Positions 25,853-34,551 of a stretch of 64,000 nt of DNA are shown one piece after another. Location of the stretch: positions 248,001 through 312,000 of the forward strand of contig JBKECP010000020.1 in assembly GCA_047974765.1 (NCBI GenBank). The letters run 5' to 3'. How positions within the stretch are numbered: the first letter of the stretch is position 1; each line of letters begins with the position of its first letter. The stretch is from JBKECP01 sp047974765 (GTDB lineage Bacteria > Pseudomonadota > Gammaproteobacteria > Pseudomonadales > Halieaceae). Below the pieces are notes generated by a model. The model was not told the origin of the DNA, did no database searches, and worked only from the letters and a program-made list of their open reading frames with translations. Both the position numbers and the translations under genes were made by a program.

Positions 25853-26197
25853 TTACAGACAGTTATCAGGCTTGGGCAGGCCGGCAATTTTACTGCCAAT
25901 TTTGGCAGGTGAGCCTGGAAACAGGCGCATCAGGTAGAGGCTGCTGGCTTTATCTGGCCCCAGTTGCTGGCGGCAGTATTTTACCAGTGGCCGCATAGCG
26001 GGCGAAGAGTCAAAACGTTGGTAATAGTCCCTAAGCAGATGAATCAGTTCCCAGTGAGCCTCATTGAGCATAACTCCTTCAGCGGCAGCAAGTTGCTCTG
26101 CAACCGCCGGGCTCCAGTCCTGAAGGTTGCGCAAAAAACCTTCTTTGTCGAATGCACTCTCTGGCAGTAGTGGCAGGTCCATATTATGGCCGCTCAA
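25853..26197 (-). CDS. tusE: TusE/DsrC-family sulfur carrier for tRNA 2-thiolation
   Basis: 114 aa. Accepts persulfide from TusBCD and passes it to MnmA for 2-thiouridine at wobble position 34. The TusE C-terminal signature KIAGLPKPDNCL with the penultimate active Cys is present, together with GVMLNEAHWELIHLLRDYY and SPAMRPLVKY. Its start overlaps the tusB stop by 4 bases. In DsrC proteins a second Cys sits 10 residues earlier; here that position is not Cys, consistent with TusE. Confidence 0.95.
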   Translation of the reverse strand: MSGHNMDLPLLPESAFDKEGFLRNLQDWSPAVAEQLAAAEGVMLNEAHWELIHLLRDYYQRFDSSPAMRPLVKYCRQQLGPDKASSLYLMRLFPGSPAKIGSKIAGLPKPDNCL

Positions 26198-26484
26198 TAC
26201 CAGCTTTGGCTGTTTTTGAAGTGTGCACTTAGTGCAACAAAGTCAGTGTAATCAGCGAGAATCAAGCCTTCAGCCAGTTGGTTCTTTATACCACAGGCGC
26301 TGGCGTCACTGGCCAAAACATAGACGTGTGCGCCACAGGTTTGCAAACGTTCTGCAGCCTGTGAGCCGACAATCGCACCGTAAACAGCACTGCCGCACAA
26401 CAGCAGGGCATCACCGTTGCGAAGATAGCGCAGGCACTGCTCGAAAGCGGGGCGGGAGGGGGAAGCATTGAGAATATGCAGCAT
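26194..26484 (-). CDS. tusB: TusB, sulfur-relay subunit
   Basis: 96 aa, DsrH/TusB family (MLHILNASPSRPAFEQCLRYLRNGDALLLCGSAVYGA, then KNQLAEGLILADYTDFVAL). Forms the TusBCD complex that transfers sulfur from TusA to TusE. Tight operon tusD-tusC-tusB-tusE with 4-base overlaps or 3-base gaps. Confidence 0.93.
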   Translation of the reverse strand: MLHILNASPSRPAFEQCLRYLRNGDALLLCGSAVYGAIVGSQAAERLQTCGAHVYVLASDASACGIKNQLAEGLILADYTDFVALSAHFKNSQSWY

Positions 26485-26487
26485 ATT

Positions 26488-26865
26488 TTAAAAGCTCAGC
26501 ACATGATCGTGCTCATCAAATAGCTGGTGAATTTCTTCACGGGTCAATATCTGTGCCTGTGGTGGTAATTGATCGGCACGTATGTGGTAGTCAACAAGTG
26601 CCTTAGCTTCCACATAATAATGCTCAATATCATACAGGGGTAAAGAGGCCAGTACTTTGGCATGATTGCGGCTGCCAATGCCTGAGCTGTCCTGCTGTGC
26701 CAACAGTTGCAAAACGCCGTCACCAATAAAAAGCAGACTGGGAGCCTGATCAAAAGCTGCCGCTGCCAATGTCGTATCCAGTGCCGCCCGGGCCAGATTG
26801 CCGGCATAGGGTGGCTGACGGCTGATCAGCAGGATGCGTTTTAGCGGCTTTTCTATATTATTCAC
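26488..26865 (-). CDS. tusC: TusC, sulfur-relay subunit
   Basis: 125 aa, DsrF/TusC family (KRILLISRQPPYAGNLARAALDTTLAAAAFDQAPSLLFIGDGVLQLL in segments). Structural subunit of TusBCD. The start overlaps the tusD stop by 4 bases (26862-26865), and tusB begins 3 bases later. Confidence 0.94.
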   Translation of the reverse strand: MNNIEKPLKRILLISRQPPYAGNLARAALDTTLAAAAFDQAPSLLFIGDGVLQLLAQQDSSGIGSRNHAKVLASLPLYDIEHYYVEAKALVDYHIRADQLPPQAQILTREEIHQLFDEHDHVLSF

Positions 26866-27296
26866 GCAGTTTCCGGACCAAAAGTCAGCAGCCGGTCAGC
26901 CTGACCGGTTGCTTCTACCAACAGGCCAAGACCGCCCATACTGAAGGCCGGATGTAAGGTGGCCGGGCGTTCGTGTCGCCTGCTTTCCGTATCGTCAAGT
27001 ACACCGTGACGCAGAGCGGAACTGATACATACGATCAATTCCAATGGATACTTTTTAGCTAGTGCGCTCCAGTCCCGAAGCAGGTTGAGTTCATCCTGGG
27101 CGGGAGTGTTGGAAATCAGACCGGTATCAACAGCGGCGCCCATAAAAAAAATACGTTCAATACGATGACCTGCCCGCAGGGTGGCCTCGGTAAAGCGCAG
27201 AGCATTGAGATTACTGCTGCCATTGTGGGGTGAGGCCAGTACCAGTAATGTGTAGCTCAGCTTTTGAGGCGGATGTGTTAAGGCGTGCTCCATCAT
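26862..27296 (-). CDS. tusD: TusD, sulfurtransferase subunit
   Basis: 144 aa, DsrE/TusD family (SYTLLVLASPHNGSSNLNALRFTEATLRAGH; FFMGAAVDTGL) with the active Cys in LIVCISSALRHGV. It receives sulfur from TusA. First gene of the tus run; the extended N-terminus before SYTLLV is 13 residues, so an internal start cannot be excluded. A terminator lies between it and the upstream BI-1 gene, so the tus genes have their own promoter or depend on readthrough. Confidence 0.93.
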   Translation of the reverse strand: MMEHALTHPPQKLSYTLLVLASPHNGSSNLNALRFTEATLRAGHRIERIFFMGAAVDTGLISNTPAQDELNLLRDWSALAKKYPLELIVCISSALRHGVLDDTESRRHERPATLHPAFSMGGLGLLVEATGQADRLLTFGPETA

Positions 27297-27303
27297 AAAT
27301 AAA

Positions 27304-27330
27304 AAACCCCGGTCATACTGTCCGGGGTTT
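27304..27330 (-). terminator. Intrinsic terminator after the BI-1 family gene
   Basis: AAACCCCGG pairs with CCGGGGTTT around a 9-base loop; read on the minus strand the hairpin is followed by TTTTTTA. It ends the transcript of the BI-1 gene and is just before tusD. Confidence 0.85.
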
Positions 27331-27363
27331 GACCGGGGGCTGCTCCGGTATAGTGTTCATCTT

Positions 27364-28038
27364 TCAGTCTTCACCACTCAGGGCGGTAAGCAGGTGCAGC
27401 AAATGAATAAATAGATTGTAGATATTCAGATAAAGGCTGACGGTCGCCCGGATATAGTTGGTTTCACCACCGTGAATAATCCGGCTGGTGTCAAACAGAA
27501 TCAAACCAGACATAATCAGCACCACGACAGAGGAGATCATCAAAGACATGGCCGGAATCTGGAGAAAGAGGTTGGCAATCATCGCTACGATAGCAATAAT
27601 CAGACCCACCATCAAAAAGCCACCCATGTAGGAAAAGTCCTTGCGGGTATTCAGGGCGTAGGCCGACAGGGCAAAGAAAACAATTGCCGTTCCAGCCAGT
27701 GCCTGCATAACCAGGGCCGGGCCGCCCGGAATACGGGCATAAACGGCCAGCATGGGTCCCAAAGCCGCACCCAGTACGCCGGTAAAGGCAAAAATGGCCG
27801 GCAGGCCTTTGGCGCTATCAGCCATTTGATGAACAACAAACCCCAGGCCACAACCGACCAGTGTCAGAATCAGGCCTGTTATGGGTGGCGGATTCAACCA
27901 CATTGAAAGGGTGGCGGTAACAGCACTGAAAGCCAATGTGGCACCCAGCAACAGATAGGTATTTTTAAGTACCTTGTTAGTGCTGAGAACCGAGTCCAGG
28001 TTCGTGCTCTTGGTAGAATAATGCGGTTGGGTCTGCAT
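27364..28038 (-). CDS. Bax inhibitor-1/YccA family membrane protein
   Basis: 224 aa with seven hydrophobic helices after a 30-residue polar N-terminus; ending with YLNIYNLFIHLLHLLTALSGED, the typical BI-1/YccA C-terminus (acidic last residues). YccA-type proteins interact with the FtsH protease; calcium leak has been shown for relatives. The ATG at 28038 has GTGGAG upstream; the frame runs further to 28116 without good initiation signals. BI-1 beside tusDCBE is also the order in Pseudomonas. Confidence 0.92.
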   Translation of the reverse strand: MQTQPHYSTKSTNLDSVLSTNKVLKNTYLLLGATLAFSAVTATLSMWLNPPPITGLILTLVGCGLGFVVHQMADSAKGLPAIFAFTGVLGAALGPMLAVYARIPGGPALVMQALAGTAIVFFALSAYALNTRKDFSYMGGFLMVGLIIAIVAMIANLFLQIPAMSLMISSVVVLIMSGLILFDTSRIIHGGETNYIRATVSLYLNIYNLFIHLLHLLTALSGED

Positions 28039-28208
28039 ACTTGACTCCACAGTTAAATGACGCAAAAGCGCGCTTTCTTTTAGATGCATGATAGGGTTGT
28101 AAAGTTCAAATTCCAAGGGCTTATTAGTCGGGTTTCATGGAAATCTGGATTATATGCATGCTCTGCATGCCAGTTTGCAAAAGCGGTACAGTTGATCAGC
28201 CCTGTAGT

Positions 28209-28242
28209 TATTAACCCGTCAATAATTATTGACGGGTTAATA
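28209..28242. repeat. Perfect 34-bp palindrome without loop
   Basis: TATTAACCCGTCAATAA is followed directly by its reverse complement. It lies between the divergent BI-1 gene (start 28038) and the 28310 gene. A loopless palindrome is more like a protein-binding site or cruciform than a terminator; 67 bases separate it from the 28310 start. Confidence 0.75.
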
Positions 28243-28309
28243 GTAAGCTATTGATGGCAGGCACTTTTACTATATTTATCTGGAACCTGTCTGGAATAAG
28301 GGAGAGGTA

Positions 28310-29455
28310 GTGACCTATTTATCAGCTGTGAAATACCGGGTGCCTTGTCTTGTTGCACTGATTGTGGTACCTGTACTGGCGTGGACGCAGTTGCTTGACA
28401 CTACCTCACAATTACAGATCACTGAGGCCATGAGCGATGCCGGTATATTCTATGCGACCGCCCGTGGCATCAATGCTCTGGTGTCGATGTTGCAAGGTAC
28501 TGAAATCAGTCTACCCTTTATTACCTTTTCAGTGGGTGAGATACTCGACCCCATTAATGATCTGATCGAGCGTTTTTCCGGCATTATTCTGTTCGCCATT
28601 GCCTCACTGGCATTGCAGCAGATTCTGATGTTGCTGGTGTCCCATAGTGTTTTCAATATGATGCTGACGGCGCTCAGCGCACTGGCTGTTGCTGCGCTGG
28701 TTCTGCGCAATCAATCTTTGTTTTATCGCCTGCTCAGATTTTTTATATTGGCGGTGTTTATCAGGTTTGCTTTTGCCTTGATGATAATTGCCAATCACTG
28801 GGTGGACAGTGCGTTTCTGGCTGAAGATGACAGGCACCGGCATGAGGCCATGCAGTCATTTCAACAGGAGCTGGAAACTATCCAGGAAATGAATCAGGCC
28901 ACTACGGACTTGTCTGATGATATTGCTGCCCTGGAGATCCTGCAGACACAACAAGTACAGGCCATAGCCATACTGGATCAACAGGTTGAGGCGGAGGAGA
29001 GGGCAATAATCGAGGCAGCTGATCGCGTCAATACACTGCGCCAGCAAGAGGGAGCGATGTGCCGTTTGCCGGTATTGGGATTGGCTCATTGTTCACAGGC
29101 GGTGCAGCAGGCTCAGCAGCTGCTTGAGGGGCTCAGGGCCAAACAGGAGAGCTATAGCCTTAAACAGCGTCAGCTCGGCGTTGAAAATCGGGATGTCATG
29201 CGACAAATAGACTGTCTGCAGAAACGTCACCGGGGGCAGCGTTGCGGGGTTTTGGATCTGATTCCCACACTGCCGGATACCGTCGAGCTCAGACGTCAGC
29301 TGGATGCGCTGGATGAAAAAGCGGCTCGTTTTTCCCAAAATGTGATCACGCTGTTAACGTCAGTGATGCTGAAGGCTGTGTTGATTCCATTGTTATTTAT
29401 GTTGTTGTTATGGCGGGTAACACGCCATCTATGGCGCTGGACGCTGCAACATTGA
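28310..29455 (+). CDS. Unknown multi-helix membrane protein with long coiled coil
   Basis: 381 aa. N-terminal hydrophobic helix (about 10-28), then a pair around 85-115 and 118-165, a long polar coiled coil about 185-330 (QSFQQELETIQEMNQAT; QQVEAEERAIIEAADRVNTL), and a final helix (340-375). The coiled coil contains two Cys pairs (CRLPVLGLAHC and CLQKRHRGQRC), which might be disulfides if periplasmic. Start GTG with GGAGAG upstream. I do not recognise the family. Repeat copy C begins 5 bases after its stop. Confidence 0.65.
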   Translation: MTYLSAVKYRVPCLVALIVVPVLAWTQLLDTTSQLQITEAMSDAGIFYATARGINALVSMLQGTEISLPFITFSVGEILDPINDLIERFSGIILFAIASLALQQILMLLVSHSVFNMMLTALSALAVAALVLRNQSLFYRLLRFFILAVFIRFAFALMIIANHWVDSAFLAEDDRHRHEAMQSFQQELETIQEMNQATTDLSDDIAALEILQTQQVQAIAILDQQVEAEERAIIEAADRVNTLRQQEGAMCRLPVLGLAHCSQAVQQAQQLLEGLRAKQESYSLKQRQLGVENRDVMRQIDCLQKRHRGQRCGVLDLIPTLPDTVELRRQLDALDEKAARFSQNVITLLTSVMLKAVLIPLLFMLLLWRVTRHLWRWTLQH

Positions 29456-29459
29456 ATGA

Positions 29460-29577
29460 ATCCAGATTCCGCAGTTGAGCGCTTGTTTTCTTCTTGAACG
29501 TCGTATGGATACTTCCGGATGAAAACGCTATGCACCCACTGGTACTGTAATCGACACGTTCAACTGCGGATTACAGG
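29460..29577 (-). mobile_element. MITE-like repeat, copy C (118 bp, reverse orientation)
   Basis: The left end (CCAGATTCCGCAGTTGAGCG followed by CTTGTTTTCTTCTTGAA) is the reverse complement of the right ends of copies A and B; the right end is an inverted match (CAACTGCGGATTACAGG). The central ~90-120 bases of A and B are missing. It begins 5 bases after the stop of the 28310 gene. Confidence 0.75.
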
Positions 29578-29606
29578 ACGAAACGTTGAAGGAGGTAGCA
29601 TTGGAC

Positions 29607-29642
29607 ATAAAAATACCTGATCCTGCGATCAGGTATTTTTAT
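29607..29642. terminator. Bidirectional intrinsic terminator
   Basis: A 16-bp perfect stem (ATAAAAATACCTGATC paired with GATCAGGTATTTTTAT) with a 4-base loop CTGC; T-runs are built into both arms. It can end transcription from the 28310 gene on the plus strand and from tRNA-Ser on the minus strand. Confidence 0.88.
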
Positions 29643-29679
29643 GAAAGGCTGTCATGGTGGACACCCAATAAGTTGTAAA

Positions 29680-29767
29680 TGGCGGTGGGCCAGGGATTCG
29701 AACCCCGGGAGGGTCTCCCCTCAACGGTTTTCAAGACCGCCGCTTTCGACCACTCAGCCAGCCCACC
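29680..29767 (-). tRNA. tRNA-Ser (anticodon TGA)
   Basis: 88-nt class II tRNA on the minus strand: acceptor GGTGGGC paired to GCCCACC, anticodon TGA (complement of 29731-29733), long variable arm, T-arm GGTTCGAATCC, discriminator G and encoded CCA. Confidence 0.97.
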
Positions 29768-29838
29768 GAAAAACCGAATTGTTACTTTGCTGCCAGTATA
29801 CTGTGCAGCGAAGGCGGGATTATACAGTCCTCTTTGAC

Positions 29839-29868
29839 GGGCACAAGTGCTCTGTGCAACTTGTGCCC
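29839..29868 (-). terminator. Hairpin downstream of rne, possible terminator
   Basis: GGGCACAAGT pairs with ACTTGTGCCC, 10 bp or more. It begins 13 bases after the rne stop on the minus strand, but only GTCAAAG follows instead of a T-run, so termination by it alone is uncertain. Confidence 0.5.
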
Positions 29869-29880
29869 GGTAATTGGTGA

Positions 29881-32800
29881 TCAGCTTTGAAAAGCTGCTT
29901 CGTTCAGCTCATCAGAATTCACCATTGCATCGATGCTGCCGTCTGCCAATGGACCACGGGGGTCATTGGCAGCGCGAGGTGCTACGCGCCCGCTCGATAC
30001 CGCAGCAGGAGCCACATTGGTACTGAACAGGTCCGGGTGAGCGGTCGTGATGGTAACATCGGTGACGGGACTGGGTGAGATCCTTGGATCGTTAACAGCC
30101 CGGCCACCTACCGTCAGTCCCCGGTGTGTGATACTGGCACTGCTTTGAGCTGTATCCTCACTGGCAGCTTCCTGAACAGGCAGAGCCTCCTCCTTTTGCA
30201 CCGTATTTTCACGGGTAACACTTTTGTGTACGTTGTTTTCAGCCTGGTGTGGCCTGGCAAAAGCCTGTTTGGGTGTCGACGCTTCAGCCTCAGCCACAAT
30301 CTCATTCACGCGGTCTTTCAGTTTTTTGGCCGCTGGTTGTTCTGCCGGTGCAGCCTGCTTGGCAATATCACCAGTCAGAGCACTGGCCGCTGTGGCCGCT
30401 GCCGCTGCCGCGGTCAGTGTGGCTGCAATGGCCTCAGTGGTGCGGTCAGTTTTGACCCCGGTTTTGGTCTGCGGCTGATCTGCTGTGGACTGTGGTCTGA
30501 CAGGAAGCTGATTGGTGGATGCCGGTACCCGTTCACTGGCTGTCTGCTTCGACTTAGTGGCTTCAACAGGTTCATTGTGCACGCTCTCAGCCGGGCTTAC
30601 AGCTATTTCTTTAGTAGCTTTTACTGGATTTTCCACCTCAGTATTGATGGCTTTGTCGCTACTGACAGCTTCATTTATCGCTGTATCCGGGCGCGGCCCA
30701 CGGTTGCGGCGACGACGGGGTTCATTGCGCTGATCACTGGGTCGGTGACGGGGTTTATCCTGTTGTTGGTTGCCACTATTGTCTTCTTGCCGGGCTGCCG
30801 CTTTGCCGTCACTCCTGGCAGAAGGTGCATCGCGCTCGGGGCGTTGTCGTGGTGACTGCCCCTCTGCACGGGGATTGTCGTTGTGCTTGTTATTCCTGTG
30901 CTTGTTGTCGCTTTGTTCCCGGGTTTTACTGCTATCGGAAGTGCTGCGGGAATTATCGCGGGCATCATTGCGCTGTTGAGTATTACTGCGTTGATCGCGG
31001 CCTTCATTACTGTTGTTGCCATTGCGGTTGCGCCCACGACCACCGCGACGACGATTGCGATTGCCCTGGGAGCGATTTTGCTGCTCTTCGTCTTTGTCGT
31101 TGCGCGTCTGTTTGTTGCCGGATCTGGTATTTTTTTTGTCGCCCTGCCGGGCTTTTTTTGATTCGTTGCTGTCAGTGGCTGCGCTGTCGCCAAAGATTGC
31201 CGCCATCAGTCCGGCAAAAAAGCCCACCTTGGCCTTTTTACCTGGCTTTTTCTTTGCCTTTGGCTTGTCGCCAGCCGGTTTGTCCTGGGCTTTGGGGGCA
31301 GGAGTACTGCGCTTAACGCCTTTAACCAGCGCTTCAGGTTGTGTTGCCACGGTGGTGTGGCTGTCGGAGATAAGTTCATCCTCAGGTACAGTGATATCAA
31401 TTTTGTAGCTGACGGCCTCACCGGATACTTCGTCATCGCGCAAACGTTTGACTTCAAAGTGCGGGGTTTCGAGGTTCGGGTTGGGAATCACCAGAATACG
31501 GGATTTGGTGACTTGTTCAATGTCGGACAGAGCCTGGCGCTTCTCGTTGAGCAGGTAGGCGGCAACGTCTACTGGCACGATGCCGCGAATCTCAGCGCTG
31601 CGTTCCTTGATCGCTTCTTCCTCCAGCAGGCGCAGGATGGACAGAGCCAGTGATTTGGTATCACGAATGGTGCCCTGGCCGGTGCAGCGGGGGCAGACAA
31701 TGGCACTGGTTTCGTCGAGGGAAGGGCGTAGGCGTTGGCGCGACATCTCCAGCAGACCAAAGCGGGAGATGCGGCCCACTTGAACCCGGGCGCGATCCAG
31801 GCCAAGGGCGTCGCGCATACGATTTTCAACAGCCCGCTGGTTACGCGAGGCCATCATATCGATAAAGTCGATCACAACCAGGCCGCCCATATCCCGCAGG
31901 CGCAGCTGGCGGGCAATTTCATCAGCTGCTTCGAGGTTGGTTTGTAAGGCAGTGTCTTCGATATCCGAACCCTTGGTGGCACGGGCGGAGTTGATGTCGA
32001 TGGACACCAGTGCTTCGGTCGGGTCGATCACAATGGAGCCACCGGAGGGCAGGCGCACTTCTCGCTGGAAGGCGGTCTCAATCTGGCTTTCTATCTGAAA
32101 GCGGTTGAACATGGGTATGGAGTCGTCATAGCGACGAATCCGGTTTTTGAACTGCGGCATTACCATGCTGACAAACTCCTGGGCCTGTGTATGGGCCTCG
32201 GGAGAATCGATCAACACCTGATCCATGTCATCGCGCAGATAGTCGCGGATGGCGCGGATGATAACGTTACTTTCCTGGTACAACAGCACTGGCGCTTTGG
32301 CACTGCTGCTGGCTTCAGTGATGGACTGCCACAGTTGCAACAGGTAGTTGAGATCCCATTGCAGTTCCTCACCGTTGCGACCTACGGCAGCGGTACGGGT
32401 AATCACACCCATACCATTGGGAATGTCGAGACCCGACAGGGCTTCACGCAGCTCACTGCGCTCATCACCCTCGATGCGACGGGATATACCACCAGCGCGG
32501 GGGTTGTTCGGCATCAGTACAATGTAACGTCCGGCGAGGCTGATAAAGGTGGTCAGAGCCGCGCCTTTATTGCCGCGCTCTTCCTTGTCGACCTGAATGA
32601 TGATCTCGGTGCCTTCCTTAACGACATCCTTGATTTTCATCTTGCTGTCGAGAGCACCCGGGTCTCGGTAGAAGTATTCGCGGGCAATTTCTTTAAGGGG
32701 TAAAAAGCCGTGGCGCTCAGCGCCAAACTCGACAAAGGCAGCTTCCAGACTCGGTTCAACCCGGGTGATCTTGCCCTTATAAACATTGGCTTTTTTTTGC

Positions 32801-32904
32801 AGGCGGGTGCGGTTTTCAATATCCAGATCATAAAGACGTTGGCCATCAACCAGCGCAACGCGCAACTCTTCTGGCTGAGTTGCATTGATAAGCATTTTCT
32901 TCAT
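29881..32904 (-). CDS. rne: Ribonuclease E
   Basis: 1007 aa. Essential endoribonuclease for mRNA decay and rRNA/tRNA maturation. The N-terminal catalytic half is complete: S1 domain (about 35-120, VYKGKITRVEPSLEAAFVEF), RNase H/DNase I-like part with the Mg-binding Asp in ALVSIDINSARATKG, and the zinc link CPRCTGQG near residue 405. From about 530 on the chain is disordered, with Lys/Arg/Asn/Gln-rich RNA-binding stretches (NRRRGGRGRNRNGNN) and an Ala-rich run; this is the usual degradosome scaffold. A 687-base region precedes it, suited to an autoregulatory 5' UTR as in E. coli (inference). Confidence 0.97.
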   Translation of the reverse strand: MKKMLINATQPEELRVALVDGQRLYDLDIENRTRLQKKANVYKGKITRVEPSLEAAFVEFGAERHGFLPLKEIAREYFYRDPGALDSKMKIKDVVKEGTEIIIQVDKEERGNKGAALTTFISLAGRYIVLMPNNPRAGGISRRIEGDERSELREALSGLDIPNGMGVITRTAAVGRNGEELQWDLNYLLQLWQSITEASSSAKAPVLLYQESNVIIRAIRDYLRDDMDQVLIDSPEAHTQAQEFVSMVMPQFKNRIRRYDDSIPMFNRFQIESQIETAFQREVRLPSGGSIVIDPTEALVSIDINSARATKGSDIEDTALQTNLEAADEIARQLRLRDMGGLVVIDFIDMMASRNQRAVENRMRDALGLDRARVQVGRISRFGLLEMSRQRLRPSLDETSAIVCPRCTGQGTIRDTKSLALSILRLLEEEAIKERSAEIRGIVPVDVAAYLLNEKRQALSDIEQVTKSRILVIPNPNLETPHFEVKRLRDDEVSGEAVSYKIDITVPEDELISDSHTTVATQPEALVKGVKRSTPAPKAQDKPAGDKPKAKKKPGKKAKVGFFAGLMAAIFGDSAATDSNESKKARQGDKKNTRSGNKQTRNDKDEEQQNRSQGNRNRRRGGRGRNRNGNNSNEGRDQRSNTQQRNDARDNSRSTSDSSKTREQSDNKHRNNKHNDNPRAEGQSPRQRPERDAPSARSDGKAAARQEDNSGNQQQDKPRHRPSDQRNEPRRRRNRGPRPDTAINEAVSSDKAINTEVENPVKATKEIAVSPAESVHNEPVEATKSKQTASERVPASTNQLPVRPQSTADQPQTKTGVKTDRTTEAIAATLTAAAAAATAASALTGDIAKQAAPAEQPAAKKLKDRVNEIVAEAEASTPKQAFARPHQAENNVHKSVTRENTVQKEEALPVQEAASEDTAQSSASITHRGLTVGGRAVNDPRISPSPVTDVTITTAHPDLFSTNVAPAAVSSGRVAPRAANDPRGPLADGSIDAMVNSDELNEAAFQS

Positions 32905-33591
32905 AGTGCCATTACCTGTTTCACACAGGTCTGGCGGGATAGCCGTCAGTGCTACAGCTGGCTGTGGGCCACTCTATACAGCATACAGCCTATATAATAT
33001 GGCGTAATATACGGCGGGCCACAACTCATCATACGATAGGTCCGAAGCAGGGCTTAAAACGGAGAAATTCCCGTTATAGGCGGCCTTTCGGGCACTGCTC
33101 AATACGTTCAGGTTTGCTGTAAACCCCGGCGTTGGCCGAGGGCGGTCAGCGTCAGGCTCTGACGCCAGTGGCGTGCAGACAGCCTTTTTGGTAGTGTCGC
33201 AGTACCTGAATTCTGCATCACTACTCGCTGAGGTATTCCGTCAACTGATTCTGTATCCCGGCAGATACTGCGCGGTTTATATTTGTGTTCCGATCTGCCG
33301 GTTTGTACGCCATGATCCACAAAGGGGGCGAATATCTAAAGAAGGCAGACCTAACAACCAGTTTATTGTGTGAGGCGACTGACGCAGTCGTGCATTTTCC
33401 CGGCAGACCCTACCATCGTCAGGCATTTTTGCTGTGCCAGTGCTGAATTCGGGTCAACTTTCAATACAAATGCAATAAAGTGCGATGCAAATGCAGTAAA
33501 GTGACGCAACAAATCAGCCAACACTGGCGGCCACACGGCCGCGACTATAGCAGCAAAACTCAAGTGCTTCAATTCTATAAGATTTCCCGAT
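32905..33591. other. Divergent rne/rluC intergenic region, 687 bases
   Basis: No supported gene. The rne-proximal part is a plausible long 5' UTR on the minus strand; it includes imperfect inverted repeats around 33060-33090 and 33120-33180. Next to rluC are two 16-bp direct repeats (33467-33503). A 66-codon frame at 33173 has no ribosome-binding site or family features. Confidence 0.6.
33467..33503. repeat. Two 16-bp direct repeats spaced 21 bases
   Basis: CAAATGCAATAAAGTG (33467-33482) and CAAATGCAGTAAAGTG (33488-33503) differ by one base and start 21 bases apart, two helical turns. They lie 89 bases before the rluC start and may be an operator. Confidence 0.75.
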
Positions 33592-34548
33592 ATGACTGAA
33601 AAGAAAAGTGCCGATAACACGGCGGTGCAAGTGTTAACCATTACCGCAGAGGATGCGGGCCAGCGGCTGGATAATTTTCTGTTGAGAACACTAAAAGGTG
33701 TGCCCAAAACCCGCATTTATCGTGGTTTGCGCAAAGGTGAGTTTCGTATTAACCGGGGGCGAACGAGAGCCGATTATCGACTGGCGGCCGGTGACAGGCT
33801 GCGAGTACCGCCTATTCGAACGCCTCAGCCCGGTGATATGCCAGTGATCCCCGTACACTGGCGGGATAGTCTGGCAATCAGAACCAGCTATGAGGATGAG
33901 GGGCTGTTGATCATCGATAAGCCCTCAGGGCTGGCCGTGCACGGTGGCAGCGGTTTGAATTTTGGTCTGATTGAATGCCTGCGCCAGCTGCGCCCCCAGG
34001 ACAGACGACTGGAGCTGGTTCATCGTCTGGACAGGGATACCTCCGGCCTGGTGATGGTGGCCCGCAAGCCGGCGGTATTGAGGGAGCTGCACCAGTTACT
34101 GCGCGGCGATGGCGTCGATAAGCGTTATCTGGCGCTGGTGGCGGGCAAATGGCCGCGCAGCCTGAAAAGGGTAGAGGCGCCACTGGCCAGGAACATACTG
34201 CAATCCGGGGAGCGCATGGTGAGGGTCAGTCGGGAGGGAAAGGCCTCGGTCACTGAATTTGCTGTAGTTGAACGCTTTGATGGAGCCACTTTAGTGGAGG
34301 CCAGGCCTGTCACCGGGCGCACTCACCAGATTCGTGTACATGCGCTGCATGCGGGTTTTCCTCTGCTTGGTGACAGTAAATATTCAAATCCGCACAGTGA
34401 GGCGTTGACTCGGGTCATCGGTCTCAGGCGGCTTTTTCTGCATGCGTGGGCACTGCGCTTCAGGCTCAGTTCATCGGGTTTGGTACATGTTAATGCCGCA
34501 CTGGATAATGATCTTGAAAAAACATTAAAAATACTTCGTAAGGTATAG
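33592..34548 (+). CDS. rluC: 23S rRNA pseudouridine(955/2504/2580) synthase
   Basis: 318 aa. N-terminal S4 domain (QRLDNFLLRTLKGVPKTRIYRGLRKGEFRINRGR in segments) followed by the RluA-type catalytic domain with catalytic Asp in VHRLDRDTSGLVM and the RTHQIRVH motif. Divergent from rne, as in most gammaproteobacteria, which supports RluC rather than RluD. The HAD gene follows after 3 bases. Confidence 0.95.
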   Translation: MTEKKSADNTAVQVLTITAEDAGQRLDNFLLRTLKGVPKTRIYRGLRKGEFRINRGRTRADYRLAAGDRLRVPPIRTPQPGDMPVIPVHWRDSLAIRTSYEDEGLLIIDKPSGLAVHGGSGLNFGLIECLRQLRPQDRRLELVHRLDRDTSGLVMVARKPAVLRELHQLLRGDGVDKRYLALVAGKWPRSLKRVEAPLARNILQSGERMVRVSREGKASVTEFAVVERFDGATLVEARPVTGRTHQIRVHALHAGFPLLGDSKYSNPHSEALTRVIGLRRLFLHAWALRFRLSSSGLVHVNAALDNDLEKTLKILRKV

Positions 34549-34551
34549 ATA

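Noticed and set aside
30124..31408. Several long plus-strand frames opposite rne
   Set aside because: They are antisense to the low-complexity, Arg/Asn-rich RNase E tail, which opens fortuitous frames.
33173..33373. 66-codon frame in the rne-rluC gap
   Set aside because: No ribosome-binding site or family similarity, and it lies in the probable rne leader.
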